60,885 nucleotides of DNA from Desulfosporosinus sp. OT (GTDB lineage Bacteria > Bacillota > Desulfitobacteriia > Desulfitobacteriales > Desulfitobacteriaceae), in contig NZ_AGAF01000242.1 in the NCBI RefSeq assembly GCF_000224515.1, positions 1-60,885 on the forward strand, written 5' to 3'. The position numbers and the translations under genes are program-made. The notes under the pieces are model-generated. The model had not been told where the DNA came from and did not search any database. It saw only the letters and a program-made list of their open reading frames with translations. How positions within the stretch are numbered: the first letter of the stretch is position 1; every line of letters starts with the position of its first letter. Of the stretch, positions 8,401-17,672 are shown in pieces.

Positions 8401-9492
8401 TCAGGTCTTCTTTATTCCGTGACGAATTAAGCTGACAATAAGCAACATAATGATCAGGAAGACTTCGATAAATAGCGCCAAGTAAGGAAAAATTGTCTCC
8501 GTAAACTGATGCCTTTCCGCAATATTGTTAAATACGAACTTCGATAGAATGAGCATGATAACTCCGAAATAGGGCGTCAAAGTCTGATACCTTTGTATTT
8601 TGAAAATCTGGGCCAATCCTAGAACGCTTGAATAATAGAATATGACTAGGCCTACAAAGGCACCGGCAATCTGAAATATAATGACTAAAGTTTCAATGCG
8701 CTCAAAAAAGTTACCAACTTTTATGATCTGAGCTAGGCGAAACACTGGATATATTTGTTGGCTGCTATAACTTGTACCGAAAATAGTGATCAGGGATATC
8801 AATGTCATAATGGACAGAACAGTCACACTCCCGATAGCAATCCATTTTGCTTTAAGACTCTCTTTAGGCTTGTTATGATAAGCCATAAATATCCCCATGA
8901 CGATGCAGACTCCATACATACTAATGGGTAGAAGGCTATACTTAAGTAGTTGCCAGATGCTATGTTGAAAAATTGGTCGTAAATTTTCTAGTTCAACCCG
9001 ATTCAAGCTAAATGTCAAAATGATCAGCAATGGAATCAGTATGAGTGGAGCTACGATTTCGCTCAACCTGGCAATGACCTCTAAACCGGCATTGACCGCA
9101 TAGAAACTCACCAAAAGCAAAATAAAATTGATAAATAGTTCTGGAGTTTCTGTCAAGAGTACTGTAAACACAAATTCACTGACAATTTTTAAGGTTACCA
9201 GTAACATATACCCGAAAAACAGGACAAATAACAGGCCTATAATCTTGCCCAGCCATGGCCCCAGAACTGTCTCGCTGTATTCGAACATCGTTTGCTGAGG
9301 ATACCTCATACCGAGGATAAAATAAACTATTGCAAGCAGAGCATCGACCACAAACGTTATAAGCATTACTTGCCAAACGTCTTGTTTACTCTGTTCAATC
9401 AATATCCGAGGCAAACCAAACATAAGTGAACTTAACAAAAGGGAAAAGAGCATGCAGGTAAATTGTCTGGTTGATATTTTTACTTTTTCCAA
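8401..9492 (-). CDS. GerAB/ArcD/ProY-type germination permease (B subunit)
   Basis: 363 residues with about ten membrane segments, of the APC-superfamily spore germination subfamily. The N-terminus ISTRQFTCMLFSLLLSS is characteristic. In GerB proteins this subunit contributes the germinant-binding pocket. The start is TTG with GGGAG upstream. First gene of the ger operon; expression is expected in the forespore, but I could not define a convincing sigma-G promoter. Confidence 0.9.
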   Translation of the reverse strand: MEKVKISTRQFTCMLFSLLLSSLMFGLPRILIEQSKQDVWQVMLITFVVDALLAIVYFILGMRYPQQTMFEYSETVLGPWLGKIIGLLFVLFFGYMLLVTLKIVSEFVFTVLLTETPELFINFILLLVSFYAVNAGLEVIARLSEIVAPLILIPLLIILTFSLNRVELENLRPIFQHSIWQLLKYSLLPISMYGVCIVMGIFMAYHNKPKESLKAKWIAIGSVTVLSIMTLISLITIFGTSYSSQQIYPVFRLAQIIKVGNFFERIETLVIIFQIAGAFVGLVIFYYSSVLGLAQIFKIQRYQTLTPYFGVIMLILSKFVFNNIAERHQFTETIFPYLALFIEVFLIIMLLIVSLIRHGIKKT

Positions 9493-9701
9493 TATTTTTA
9501 TCTCCCATATTCATCAAGACCTAAAAGTTATTGTAACCTTTCTGGATTTTTCTATGTAGGTCTGCCATTCAAGACCGCACCTTACCAGGAATATTCTAAT
9601 TCATTGCTCGTTAATACCCCAGAACTAATCCATAAAAAAAAGGCCCCTCCAACAAGTTAGAGACGACCTAGTGTAAATTTATTGAAGTTACTCTTCGCAA
9701 A
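9493..9701. other. Gap upstream of the ger operon
   Basis: Should contain the ger promoter. On the minus strand a degenerate hairpin (TCTAAC/GTTGGA core) is followed by a run of eight T (9633-9640), which could be a terminator for read-through from mutM. Nothing else is recognised. Confidence 0.4.
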
Positions 9702-9869
9702 ATGTGCAAACATATTCCTCGTATTCCACACCCGACTAATAGAGATATTAATATTTCAAAGTTTGGAGATTTGAAACGCTATTGTGATAAAAATAGTTGG
9801 GTGATGATTCGGAATTCTGACCACTGGTATTATGAAAAAGTATTAAATATTCAATTGAAGAAGTTCTGA
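9702..9869 (+). CDS. Small protein, HicA-like fragment
   Basis: 55 codons on the strand opposite to its neighbours. The middle, KFGDLKRYCDKNSWVMIRNS and then DHWYYEKVL, looks like the first strands of a HicA/YcfA-type small RNA-binding fold, but the normal C-terminal half is missing, so this may be a truncated remnant. There is no strong ribosome-binding site. A HicB-like gene lies about 4 kb away at 13733 and is not obviously linked. The residue pattern is protein-like; the function is not established. Confidence 0.4.
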   Translation: MCKHIPRIPHPTNRDINISKFGDLKRYCDKNSWVMIRNSDHWYYEKVLNIQLKKF

Positions 9870-9883
9870 TCCTTGATTCATTA

Positions 9884-9913
9884 TGAAAAACAGCCCTCTT
9901 TAAAAGAGAGCTG
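9884..9913 (-). terminator. Rho-independent terminator of polA-mutM
   Basis: Minus strand: AGCTCTCTTT and AAAGAGGGCT form a stem with one mismatch, followed by GTTTTTC. It lies about 90 bp after the mutM stop, so polA-mutM is a transcription unit separate from the ger operon. Confidence 0.75.
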
Positions 9914-10004
9914 AGCAAGAAACTATTTGCAGATCATTTGTGGACCATCCTTGAACTATCCATTCGTATTCCCCATAAAGCTGTCATCAAGCACAGTAGC
10001 GTGT

Positions 10005-10826
10005 CTACCTCTGGCACCTTGAACAATAAACTGTCGTCCGTCCGGCCAGACGTATTCGTTCTAACGTCTGCCCGCAAACATAGCATTGTTCGCCGCCCCT
10101 TCCATACACTTGCAGCGCCTGTTCGAATAATCCTTTTTCCCCATTTGCATCTCGATAATCTCGAAACGATGTACCTCGAGCATCAATTCCTGCTTGGAGC
10201 ACCTTTTGGATTGCGTGATGTAATTTTACTATTTCTTCATCAGATAGTGTATCTACTCGGCGTTCCGGAGATAAACCTGCCAAAAACAGAGATTCATCCA
10301 CATAGATATTCCCCATTCCCGCGAGGACGCTCTGGTCAAGTAACGCCGCTTTTAAAAAGACCTTCTTCTTCCCGAAACGTTCTTTGAGCACGGCAGGAGT
10401 GAAACCTTCGACCAAGGGCTCTGGACCAAGCTTCTGCAAAGAAGATTTACAAATGCATAGTGGCGTGGGTATCGCTTGAATTCGTCCAAATTTACGAGTG
10501 TCAGAAAAGTGCAGCTCTCCGTGTTCTAGTCGAAAAACTACGTGTGTGTGCTTTTCTGGTTCCTTCTTTTCTGCGAAATAATTCAAACGTCCGGTCATCC
10601 GCATATGAGCAATTAACGTCAAATCCTCATCTAACATAATCAGCAGATATTTGCCTCGTCGTTCAATTGTTTGAATTCGTCGACCAGTGACTAAACCTTC
10701 AAAGGTCTTGTCCTCCCAACCAACGACAGCAGAGGGCCAAATGAGAGTAATTTCCTTAATTTTTAAGTCTTTAACATGTTTGACTAATGTCCGACGAATT
10801 GTTTCAACTTCAGGAAGTTCTGGCAT
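10005..10826 (-). CDS. mutM: Formamidopyrimidine-DNA glycosylase
   Basis: Bifunctional glycosylase/AP lyase that removes 8-oxoguanine and formamidopyrimidines. The N-terminus PELPEVETIRR supplies the catalytic Pro (after Met removal) and Glu. RRGKYLL carries the conserved Lys. The C-terminal zinc finger has CYVCG and CSRC. 273 residues is the usual length. The start is 9 bp after the polA stop, so it is in an operon with polA. Confidence 0.96.
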   Translation of the reverse strand: MPELPEVETIRRTLVKHVKDLKIKEITLIWPSAVVGWEDKTFEGLVTGRRIQTIERRGKYLLIMLDEDLTLIAHMRMTGRLNYFAEKKEPEKHTHVVFRLEHGELHFSDTRKFGRIQAIPTPLCICKSSLQKLGPEPLVEGFTPAVLKERFGKKKVFLKAALLDQSVLAGMGNIYVDESLFLAGLSPERRVDTLSDEEIVKLHHAIQKVLQAGIDARGTSFRDYRDANGEKGLFEQALQVYGRGGEQCYVCGQTLERIRLAGRTTVYCSRCQR

Positions 10827-10835
10827 ATATCCTCC

Positions 10836-13460
10836 TTAATCCTTCGGTTTAAACGGCTGCATATCATACCAATTTGGTCCGACTTTACATTCCACCGTCA
10901 GGGGCACAGAAAGGGGCCAAGCGTTTTCCATTTTATCGATCAACATGCGTGCTACGTCCTCTAAATCTTCAGGAGCCACTTGGAGCAAAAGCTCATCATG
11001 AACTTGGAGCAACATAGCCGCTCGAAAGGGTTTCAATCCTTCAGCGACATTAATCATGGCTAATTTCATAATATCGGCCGCGGTCCCTTGCACCGGTGTA
11101 TTCATGGCAATGCGTTCTCCAAACTGGCGTTGGACTCGATTAGAGTGCAGCAACTCTGGAATACGTCGCAAGCGATTTAACAACGTTCGGACCTCTCCCT
11201 CTTTTTTAGCCTGCATTACAACATTTTCGAGATAACGTTTAACTCCACTATAGCGCTTAAAATACTGCTCGATGTAAAATTTAGATTCTTTCCGCGGAAT
11301 CCCTAAATCCCTCGACAGACCAAACTCCGTTAACCCGTACACCAAACCAAAATTAACTGCCTTAGCACTCCGGCGCATGTTCGGAGTGACTGCTTCAAGC
11401 GAGATACCAAAGACTTCCGCGGCCGTTCGAGTGTGAACATCCTGTCCCAGGGCAAAGGATTCACAGAGTAGAGGATCTTGAGAGTAGTGGGCTAAAATCC
11501 GCAGCTCAATTTGGGAGTAATCAGCCGAGAGGAGCACCCAACCTGGTTCCGTGGAATGAAAGACTTTCCTCAACTGCCGACCCTGCTCAAGTCGAATGGG
11601 TATATTTTGTAAATTAGGTTCTGTGCTTGACAAACGACCCGTTGCCGTCACAGTTTGCTGAAATGTCGTATGAATTCGACCATCCTTTATTTGAGCGAGC
11701 AACCCATTCACATAGGTGGACATCAGTTTATTCAATTGCCGATAGTCGAGAATCTTCTCTACAATTGGGTGAGCGGAACGCAGTTCCTCTAACGTCTCAG
11801 CATCAGTAGAATATCCCGTTTTAGTTTTCTTAGCTGTAGGAAGACCTAGTTTTTCAAAAAGAATCGTTCCCAACTGCTTAGGCGAATTTATGTTAAAGGT
11901 GTTCTCCGCTAAAGCCCATATGTCTTGCTCCAGCTGTTTTAAGGTTATGCTTATCCCATCACCGAAACTAGTCAACTGTTCTGCATCAACTGCAATTCCA
12001 TGACGTTCCACTTGCGCAAGTACCAGACTTAACGGTTCTTCAATCTCATGGAGCAAAGTCATAAGTCCCAGCACAGAAATTTCTTCATTAAATTTGGGCG
12101 CAACTTGGGCTAAAGCAGCAGCTTCCTCTGCAATACACTGGAACACCTTTTGTTTCGGCACGTATTCTTTGACTAAATCCAGCGGGGCAAATTTAGTCCG
12201 CGTGGATTGAATCAAGTAGGATGCCAAGCTCAGATCCAAGCTTACGCGTTTTAAGGAGATGCCTTCACTGTCCAACAACAAAGCCACTGTTTTACTATCC
12301 GCCAAGGTTTTGGGAACCTGATCATTGCCCAACAGATCTAACCACGCCTTGATAACGCTTGGGCATGCTTCCTTACGTGTCAACGTGAAAACCTCACCCT
12401 GAGTAGCTACTCCCCATTCCAGCCAGCGGCCACCTTGTAAACCCGTTCCTTCATAACGGCAGGCTATAGTGAGTGAGACTTTCTCTGCTTGCCACGTTTC
12501 AATCTGGACCAGCCAAGCCTCTTCTGAAAGCGTGCGTTCTGGCCAATCTTCTAACAACTCATCAAGATTTTCTTCCAGCGATTCTTCATCATCTTGATGA
12601 CGCTCTTGCCATAGACGAGTCACACTCTTCAGATCATACTTTTGAAAAACTGGCAACGCTTTTGTCGCTTGTGAGCGGCGATAAACAAAATCATTTATAG
12701 AAAACTCCAACGGAACTTCGCTCAACATCGTAGCTAATTTTTTACTCAGCAGGGCCTGATCTGCAAAATCTTTCAAATTACTTTGCAGTTTTTTCCCAGA
12801 GACTTTATCCGCGTTCGCTAGTACGCCTTCAACCGTTTCAAACTCCCAGAGCAATTTCAGTGCAGTTTTCTCACCAATACCGGGAACCCCAGGTATATTG
12901 TCCGAGGTGTCTCCCATAAGCCCTTTAAGATCGATGATTTGGTAAGGACGCAACTGGTAACGTTCCCATAAGGCATGCTCATCATAACATTCAACGTCAC
13001 TGATCCCTTTTTTGGTCAAATATATATTTGTCTTGGGAGATATAAGTTGAAGAGCATCTCTGTCTCCCGTGTAGATCCGAATCTCCATCCCTTGTGTTTC
13101 AGCTTGTTTAGTAATTGCGGCAATAAGATCATCCGCTTCATAACCAGCCAATTCGAGCACGGGCACGTCTAATTCCGTTAAGACTTCTTTAAGGTAATCA
13201 AACTGAGGTCGTAATCCCTCTGGGGTTTCTTTCCGCTGTGCTTTATACCCGGCATACTGTTCGATCCGTACCGTTGCTTTGGTTTTATCGAAAGCTACCA
13301 CCCAAGAATCTGGATGTTGTTCTTGCTCTAATCTAAAAAGCATGGTCAAAAAACCATGTAATACATTTGTTGGACGCCCATCGGCCGTGGTCAACGGCGG
13401 CAAAGCATAAAAGGCGCGATTCGCAAGGCTGTTTCCGTCTAAAATCACCATCCGTGGCAT
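10836..13460 (-). CDS. polA: DNA polymerase I
   Basis: 874 residues. The N-terminal 5'-3' flap nuclease (about 1-290) has metal-binding motifs such as GYEADDLI and GDRDALQL. The central domain (about 315-470) lacks the Asp-x-Glu of proofreading exonucleases, where the sequence reads LTIACRYEGTG, so 3'-5' activity is probably absent, as in Bacillus Pol I. The C-terminal polymerase has SADYSQIELRILAHYS, the O-helix RRSAKAVNFGLVYG and the motif-C region LLQVHDELL. It functions in Okazaki fragment processing and repair. Confidence 0.97.
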   Translation of the reverse strand: MPRMVILDGNSLANRAFYALPPLTTADGRPTNVLHGFLTMLFRLEQEQHPDSWVVAFDKTKATVRIEQYAGYKAQRKETPEGLRPQFDYLKEVLTELDVPVLELAGYEADDLIAAITKQAETQGMEIRIYTGDRDALQLISPKTNIYLTKKGISDVECYDEHALWERYQLRPYQIIDLKGLMGDTSDNIPGVPGIGEKTALKLLWEFETVEGVLANADKVSGKKLQSNLKDFADQALLSKKLATMLSEVPLEFSINDFVYRRSQATKALPVFQKYDLKSVTRLWQERHQDDEESLEENLDELLEDWPERTLSEEAWLVQIETWQAEKVSLTIACRYEGTGLQGGRWLEWGVATQGEVFTLTRKEACPSVIKAWLDLLGNDQVPKTLADSKTVALLLDSEGISLKRVSLDLSLASYLIQSTRTKFAPLDLVKEYVPKQKVFQCIAEEAAALAQVAPKFNEEISVLGLMTLLHEIEEPLSLVLAQVERHGIAVDAEQLTSFGDGISITLKQLEQDIWALAENTFNINSPKQLGTILFEKLGLPTAKKTKTGYSTDAETLEELRSAHPIVEKILDYRQLNKLMSTYVNGLLAQIKDGRIHTTFQQTVTATGRLSSTEPNLQNIPIRLEQGRQLRKVFHSTEPGWVLLSADYSQIELRILAHYSQDPLLCESFALGQDVHTRTAAEVFGISLEAVTPNMRRSAKAVNFGLVYGLTEFGLSRDLGIPRKESKFYIEQYFKRYSGVKRYLENVVMQAKKEGEVRTLLNRLRRIPELLHSNRVQRQFGERIAMNTPVQGTAADIMKLAMINVAEGLKPFRAAMLLQVHDELLLQVAPEDLEDVARMLIDKMENAWPLSVPLTVECKVGPNWYDMQPFKPKD

Positions 13461-13474
13461 CGTAAAAACCCCCC

Positions 13475-13524
13475 AATCTTTCGCGTTTTACTATATCATA
13501 CCCACTGCCTACTAACAAACGATT
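13475..13524 (-). promoter_or_regulatory. polA-mutM promoter (copy B of a duplicated block)
   Basis: Minus strand: -35 TTGTTA, 17-bp spacer, -10 TATAGT, ending about 15 bp before the polA start codon. 44 of 50 bp are identical with 5066-5115. Confidence 0.7.
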
Positions 13525-13732
13525 ACGTTCAATTCCCAGGGGTATCCGATAAATATCAGCCATTCCCTCGTTAATATTCTAATGTTAGTGAAAATTGTCT
13601 GATGAATAATAACTTAGGAACAACAAGGCTAGAAGAATCATAAATAGACGAAACTAAATTTCCGCTTGGAAGGAATTGTAAATTGAAATGTTGAATTATT
13701 AATTACAATTTCTTTAGGGGGAGGCTGAATAA

Positions 13733-14239
13733 ATGAAAGACTGTACTTTGATTGCGAGCTCACTTAATGAAGAAGGAGGACTTTGGTTAGCAGAAATACT
13801 TGAGGTTGAGGGCTGCACAACCCAAGGGAAGGATCTTCTCGAGGTGATCCAAAAAGCAGCGGAATTAAGAGAAGCAATTGATAAAATTAATGAACTGCAA
13901 TTTATAGAAGAGGACGAAACAACGGATGAACAAAAGAGCAGCAGCAACGATGTTGTAGGTTTCTTCCTATCACATAAGAAAAAAGCAAATGGCTCGATCT
14001 GTTCAGATATAAGTGAAGTGTTAGGAATTATCGAGAAATTTGATATTCCTGAAGACCGTGGGACTAAGGCGTTTCGAAGACACCTGGGAATTATGCTGAC
14101 TCATTTATCTCCTGCAATTCCTACTCTCAGTATAGGCCCCTGGACTATACAGTCAAAATCCATGAAAAGTGAACTGGGTAAAGCTCCTGAATGGGAGGGC
14201 TGGAAGGACAAACCGAAGGAAAAAAAGGAATCGGCTTAA
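13733..14239 (+). CDS. Protein with HicB-like N-terminal domain
   Basis: 168 residues. The first 55 residues follow the HicB/UPF0150 pattern (a Glu-Gly-Gly turn, then EVEGCTTQGKDLLEVIQKA), which in antitoxins is a partial RNase H-like fold. The rest is not a HicB DNA-binding domain: there is an acidic linker, a region with KAFRRHLGIMLTHL and a charged Lys/Glu tail. No HicA partner is adjacent. The start has GGGGGAGG 8 nt upstream. The function is unknown. It stands alone between an upstream AT-rich gap and a strong hairpin terminator. Confidence 0.7.
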   Translation: MKDCTLIASSLNEEGGLWLAEILEVEGCTTQGKDLLEVIQKAAELREAIDKINELQFIEEDETTDEQKSSSNDVVGFFLSHKKKANGSICSDISEVLGIIEKFDIPEDRGTKAFRRHLGIMLTHLSPAIPTLSIGPWTIQSKSMKSELGKAPEWEGWKDKPKEKKESA

Positions 14240-14276
14240 ACGGCGAATCTATCGTTACATATAACACTGCCAACAC

Positions 14277-14331
14277 TCAAAAGCAACAAGTCAGAGCGTT
14301 TTAACTTAAAGCGCTCTGACTTGTTGCTTTT
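14277..14331 (+). terminator. Long perfect hairpin, probable terminator
   Basis: A 21-bp perfect inverted repeat (arms 14277-14297 and 14311-14331) with a 13-nt loop, directly downstream of the HicB-like gene. No long T run follows, so it may work by structure or protect a 3' end. Confidence 0.6.
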
Positions 14332-14467
14332 GCAACTCTCTTAGCTGCTTTCAAACGAGAAATGCCCTCTATTTGTCAAGCAGTCGCATCTTGCAGCAGA
14401 TGAAATAATAACTTTAGTAATCATTACGATTGACTACCGGTCTAGAGATTGGTACAATTTGTGTGAT

Positions 14468-14481
14468 ACTACTCCAGTAGT
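14468..14481. promoter_or_regulatory. Inverted repeat upstream of the TrmB-type gene
   Basis: ACTACT-CC-AGTAGT, 46 bp before the start codon, in the promoter region. A candidate operator for the adjacent regulator; this rests on position and symmetry only. Confidence 0.35.
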
Positions 14482-14526
14482 TACGTATCGGGGGAGCGAT
14501 TATTTTGTTAAGAAAGGAGCTCCGAC

Positions 14527-15339
14527 ATGGTTCGAGATTTAAGCGAGATCCTTCAACGCTTCGGATTTACTCAATACGAATCTAAAGCATATCAAGCACT
14601 TGTTAGAAGTGGTCCATCGAATGCCTCCTCCATAAGCAAAGTGTCCGGTATTCCCAGAGCTAGGATCTATGATACTTTAGAATCTTTGGTTGAACAGGGG
14701 ATTGTGATGACTGAGGAAAATGCCGAAGGGGTGAAAACCTACACCTGTCTTCCGGTAAGCGTCTTTCTCGAAAGGATTCGCAATAGCTGGCTAACTGATT
14801 TCTCTTTTGCCGAAAAAGAATTAAAGGCGATTGAAAACCAAGGTGAAAAGCAGGATACTTACATTTCTACTTTGCGAGGAAAGGATAACATTTTGGCATT
14901 TTGCCGCATTCTAATTCGCAGGGCGAAAAATCAAATAATCCTTTCAGTCTGGGATACGATGTACAATGAACTACTGCCAGACCTCCAGCAAGCAGTGCAT
15001 AACGGGCGTCGCCTACGTGGTATTACTTTTGAGGTTTTTCAACCACTTGAGGGGCTTTACAGTCATCGCCTTAACGATTACATGTCTTCGTTACGTTCAG
15101 AGAATTGGTTCATTCTTTCGATTGATAGTTGCGAACTACTATACGGCCATTCTGCAGAACGCGACAGTAATGCCTTTTATACTGATGATTCTGTTCATAT
15201 CTATTTGCTTGAGGATTATATTTGGCATGACGTACTTGTTAACCGTCTTATAAAAGAACAAGGAAAACAACTTGATAATTGGATTTTGCCTGAGATGGAG
15301 GAATTTTTCGACCGAAAACTATTACCTCCTAGCTTTTGA
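14527..15339 (+). CDS. TrmB-type HTH transcriptional regulator
   Basis: 270 residues. The N-terminal winged helix is of the TrmB/sugar-specific type: LQRFGFTQYESKAYQALVRS, then SKVSGIPRARIYDTLESLVE as the recognition helix. The C-terminal part resembles the PLD-like ligand-binding region of TrmB relatives (TLRGKDNILAFCRILIRRAK). The ribosome-binding site AAAGGAG is ideally placed. The next gene, 63 bp away on the same strand, is an EamA exporter and is the likely target; the effector is unknown. Confidence 0.85.
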   Translation: MVRDLSEILQRFGFTQYESKAYQALVRSGPSNASSISKVSGIPRARIYDTLESLVEQGIVMTEENAEGVKTYTCLPVSVFLERIRNSWLTDFSFAEKELKAIENQGEKQDTYISTLRGKDNILAFCRILIRRAKNQIILSVWDTMYNELLPDLQQAVHNGRRLRGITFEVFQPLEGLYSHRLNDYMSSLRSENWFILSIDSCELLYGHSAERDSNAFYTDDSVHIYLLEDYIWHDVLVNRLIKEQGKQLDNWILPEMEEFFDRKLLPPSF

Positions 15340-15402
15340 AAAAAGGCAACTACCTTAAAATTATTAAGTGATGCCTTACTACTAGAAAAAGGAGCGCTCA
15401 AG

Positions 15403-16332
15403 ATGTCCGATAAGCAGATTCGCTTACTAATGGTGCTGACTACCATTTTTTGGTCGGGCGCATTTATTACCGGCAAAATAGCCGTAGGAGAATTTCCTCC
15501 ATTTGCCCTGACTTTCTTTCGTTTTCTCTTTGCTTTACCTTTGATTTTTATAATTTTATATGTTAGAGAACCCAAAAACCTTTTACCACGGGGCAGACAA
15601 TGGTCTGCGCTGATCCTGCTTGGGATCGTCGGGACGTTTTGTTATCATGCCTTGTTTTTCACTTCACTAAAATATACCACAGCAATTAATTCATCACTTA
15701 TCGGAGCTATGAATCCCATGGTTACAACAATTCTAGCTGCAGTGTTCTTTAGTGAACGCTTAACCCCCTGGAGGTTATTGGGTATTTTCCTATCTTTCAG
15801 TGGAGTCTTTCTGTTCATTACGAATGGAGATTTGCAGCTAATTTCCCAATTTGAATTTAACAAAGGAGACTTAATTATGCTGCTCGCGGTCTGCTGTTTT
15901 GCAGTCTATTCGCTACTCAGCCGCAGGTATATGAAGCAATATCTTCTATCACCGCTTATGGTCACTGCCTATACATTCTTGATCTGTGTTGTTATTTCGA
16001 TTCCTTTCATGTTGTGGGAAAATCCTGCTACATATCTATCTTCAGCAACACTGAGCGGATGGCTCTCCATTTTGTATATGAGTGTGTTTGCTTCCGTATT
16101 AGGTTACCTTTTCCAGATGGTCGCCATTCAACGCATTGGCGCACCTCGCACAGCCATTTTTATTAACTTAGTGCCGATCTTTACGATTATCCAGTCTGTA
16201 ACAATCTTAGGTGAGTCGATTACACTTATTAAGCTAATCGCTGCCGCCATTGTAATTACCGGCGTTTATTTAGCAACACGACCGGAATCGAGAGTAAAGT
16301 ATGTAAGAGGTTCAAAGACTAGCCCCCTATAA
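15403..16332 (+). CDS. EamA/DMT family transporter
   Basis: 309 residues with ten membrane segments in two EamA repeats (about 1-140 and 155-295). Typical signatures are FWSGAFITGK in the first segment and SVFASVLGYLFQMVAIQRIG in the second half. Drug/metabolite transporter superfamily; members usually export amino acids or other small metabolites. AAAGGAG lies just before the ATG. Probably cotranscribed with, or controlled by, the upstream TrmB-type regulator. Confidence 0.9.
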   Translation: MSDKQIRLLMVLTTIFWSGAFITGKIAVGEFPPFALTFFRFLFALPLIFIILYVREPKNLLPRGRQWSALILLGIVGTFCYHALFFTSLKYTTAINSSLIGAMNPMVTTILAAVFFSERLTPWRLLGIFLSFSGVFLFITNGDLQLISQFEFNKGDLIMLLAVCCFAVYSLLSRRYMKQYLLSPLMVTAYTFLICVVISIPFMLWENPATYLSSATLSGWLSILYMSVFASVLGYLFQMVAIQRIGAPRTAIFINLVPIFTIIQSVTILGESITLIKLIAAAIVITGVYLATRPESRVKYVRGSKTSPL

Positions 16333-16452
16333 CCTAGGGCAGATATGCAACTTCAAAACAATCTAGAATTGCCCTACTCAGCGGTATTGACACTTAATAT
16401 AGGGTCGCAGCTTAATGTTACCTGAATCTTAATTAAATTAAAATCTTGATTA

Positions 16453-16487
16453 CTAAACCCCGAGTGCCCATGACACTCGGGGTTTAG
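16453..16487. terminator. Strong hairpin terminator between convergent genes
   Basis: CTAAACCCCGAGTG and its complement CACTCGGGGTTTAG with a 7-nt loop, between the EamA gene (plus) and the peptidase gene (minus). It can serve both directions. Confidence 0.75.
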
Positions 16488-16601
16488 CTATGTGCAAAAA
16501 ACATATTTGCTTTGATCAAAACAATTAACCGTATTGTGCTATACATTGCACGCTCTCGATTAGCCTAGACAATGGCTTTCGTCCTCCATCCAATTTACTA
16601 T

Positions 16602-17510
16602 TTACTTTGCTTCGCTTTGTAACGATTTTAAGAAGGTATTTTGAAAATCAACCATCCTAATCTTATAGGTTGTTTGGAAGGCTTCATCAGCATCCTGTTG
16701 GTTAGATTTTGCTGCGTCTAAGAAAGCGATAAACTTATCAGCACCGTATTGTTTGACCAGAGACTCAACTGCCATGAAATCTTCATATTCTACATTATAA
16801 TTGGCATTTAAGATGTCTTGTTCCGTTGCCGTTAGAGGAAGTAATTGACCACTTGTAACTGCTTGTAGCACTCCTCTTTGCTCAGTTAACATTTCCAGTG
16901 AAGTTGCAAGAGAATCTAGCTGTTGTTCAGCCAATAAACCGTCGCGCCAGGCCGCTCCTTCGTTTATCCATGTAGGCAGCTTATCACCAGACCCTATTTG
17001 GTTAAAGGTAACGTGTGTCAATTCATGAGTCATTACATTGGCCAACTGTGAAATGTCCTTAAGATTATATAGCGGAATCCATATATTAGAACCAATTGTG
17101 ATTCCGCCAGTATTAGCCGTGTAAGCAGCTATATCATCAGCTGGAATACCGGCCTGAATCAAAGCATTTCCATAAGTTTGAGGACTTGAAAATAGAATAA
17201 TGTTCACAGCTTGGGTAGGAGTCGAACCAGCGTATTTGCTCAAAATTGACAGAGACGTCTGGTTAATGATCTTAACCGCTGATGAGAGTAGATTATTGGT
17301 CACTCTATTGTCCCCAGCTTTTAAGGTGATGTTTGAATCTGCTGACAATGAAAGGGTTGTTTGAGTATTTGGCAATTCCTTTCCATTTCGACGATGATCC
17401 GGCAGATATTTACTGGAACTAGGTACACGGTAAGGAGGTCGCACGTAAACGGACGGTTGATGTGTGTAAATTTGGGCACTTAGAGCGAGTCCAGCAATAA
17501 TCGATAGCAA
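16602..17510 (-). CDS. Exported peptidase MA-family metalloprotease
   Basis: 302 residues. The N-terminal hydrophobic stretch LSIIAGLALSA suggests a secretion signal. The gluzincin motif HELTH (in NVMTHELTHVTFNQIG) is followed by the third ligand region WINEGAAW, the pattern of the peptidase MA family. The start is TTG with AAGGAG 10 nt upstream. An ATG 7 nt earlier in another frame would give a positively charged signal peptide start if one base were missing, so the N-terminus could be mis-sequenced. It is transcribed divergently from the orphan response regulator. Confidence 0.75.
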   Translation of the reverse strand: MLSIIAGLALSAQIYTHQPSVYVRPPYRVPSSSKYLPDHRRNGKELPNTQTTLSLSADSNITLKAGDNRVTNNLLSSAVKIINQTSLSILSKYAGSTPTQAVNIILFSSPQTYGNALIQAGIPADDIAAYTANTGGITIGSNIWIPLYNLKDISQLANVMTHELTHVTFNQIGSGDKLPTWINEGAAWRDGLLAEQQLDSLATSLEMLTEQRGVLQAVTSGQLLPLTATEQDILNANYNVEYEDFMAVESLVKQYGADKFIAFLDAAKSNQQDADEAFQTTYKIRMVDFQNTFLKSLQSEAK

Positions 17511-17672
17511 CTCTCATCCACTCCTTAACCTAACTTCAAACTATTTCAGGTGTAATATTCGACATTAAAAAGAAGTCTCCTGTAGCTCTCCCTAAAGGTT
17601 AGCTAAGTTTCACAGAATCTTAACCGATTTTTCACGCTTAAACCTCAAGTGAAGGAAATTCTTTGAAAAACA

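Noticed and set aside
9938-10387. 149-codon plus-strand frame opposite mutM
   Set aside because: It is the antisense shadow of mutM and has no independent start signals.
17511-17640. A fifth TTCAG-type array in front of the peptidase gene
   Set aside because: Only weak units (CTTAG, TTTAG) are present at 11 bp, with no -10 at the right distance.
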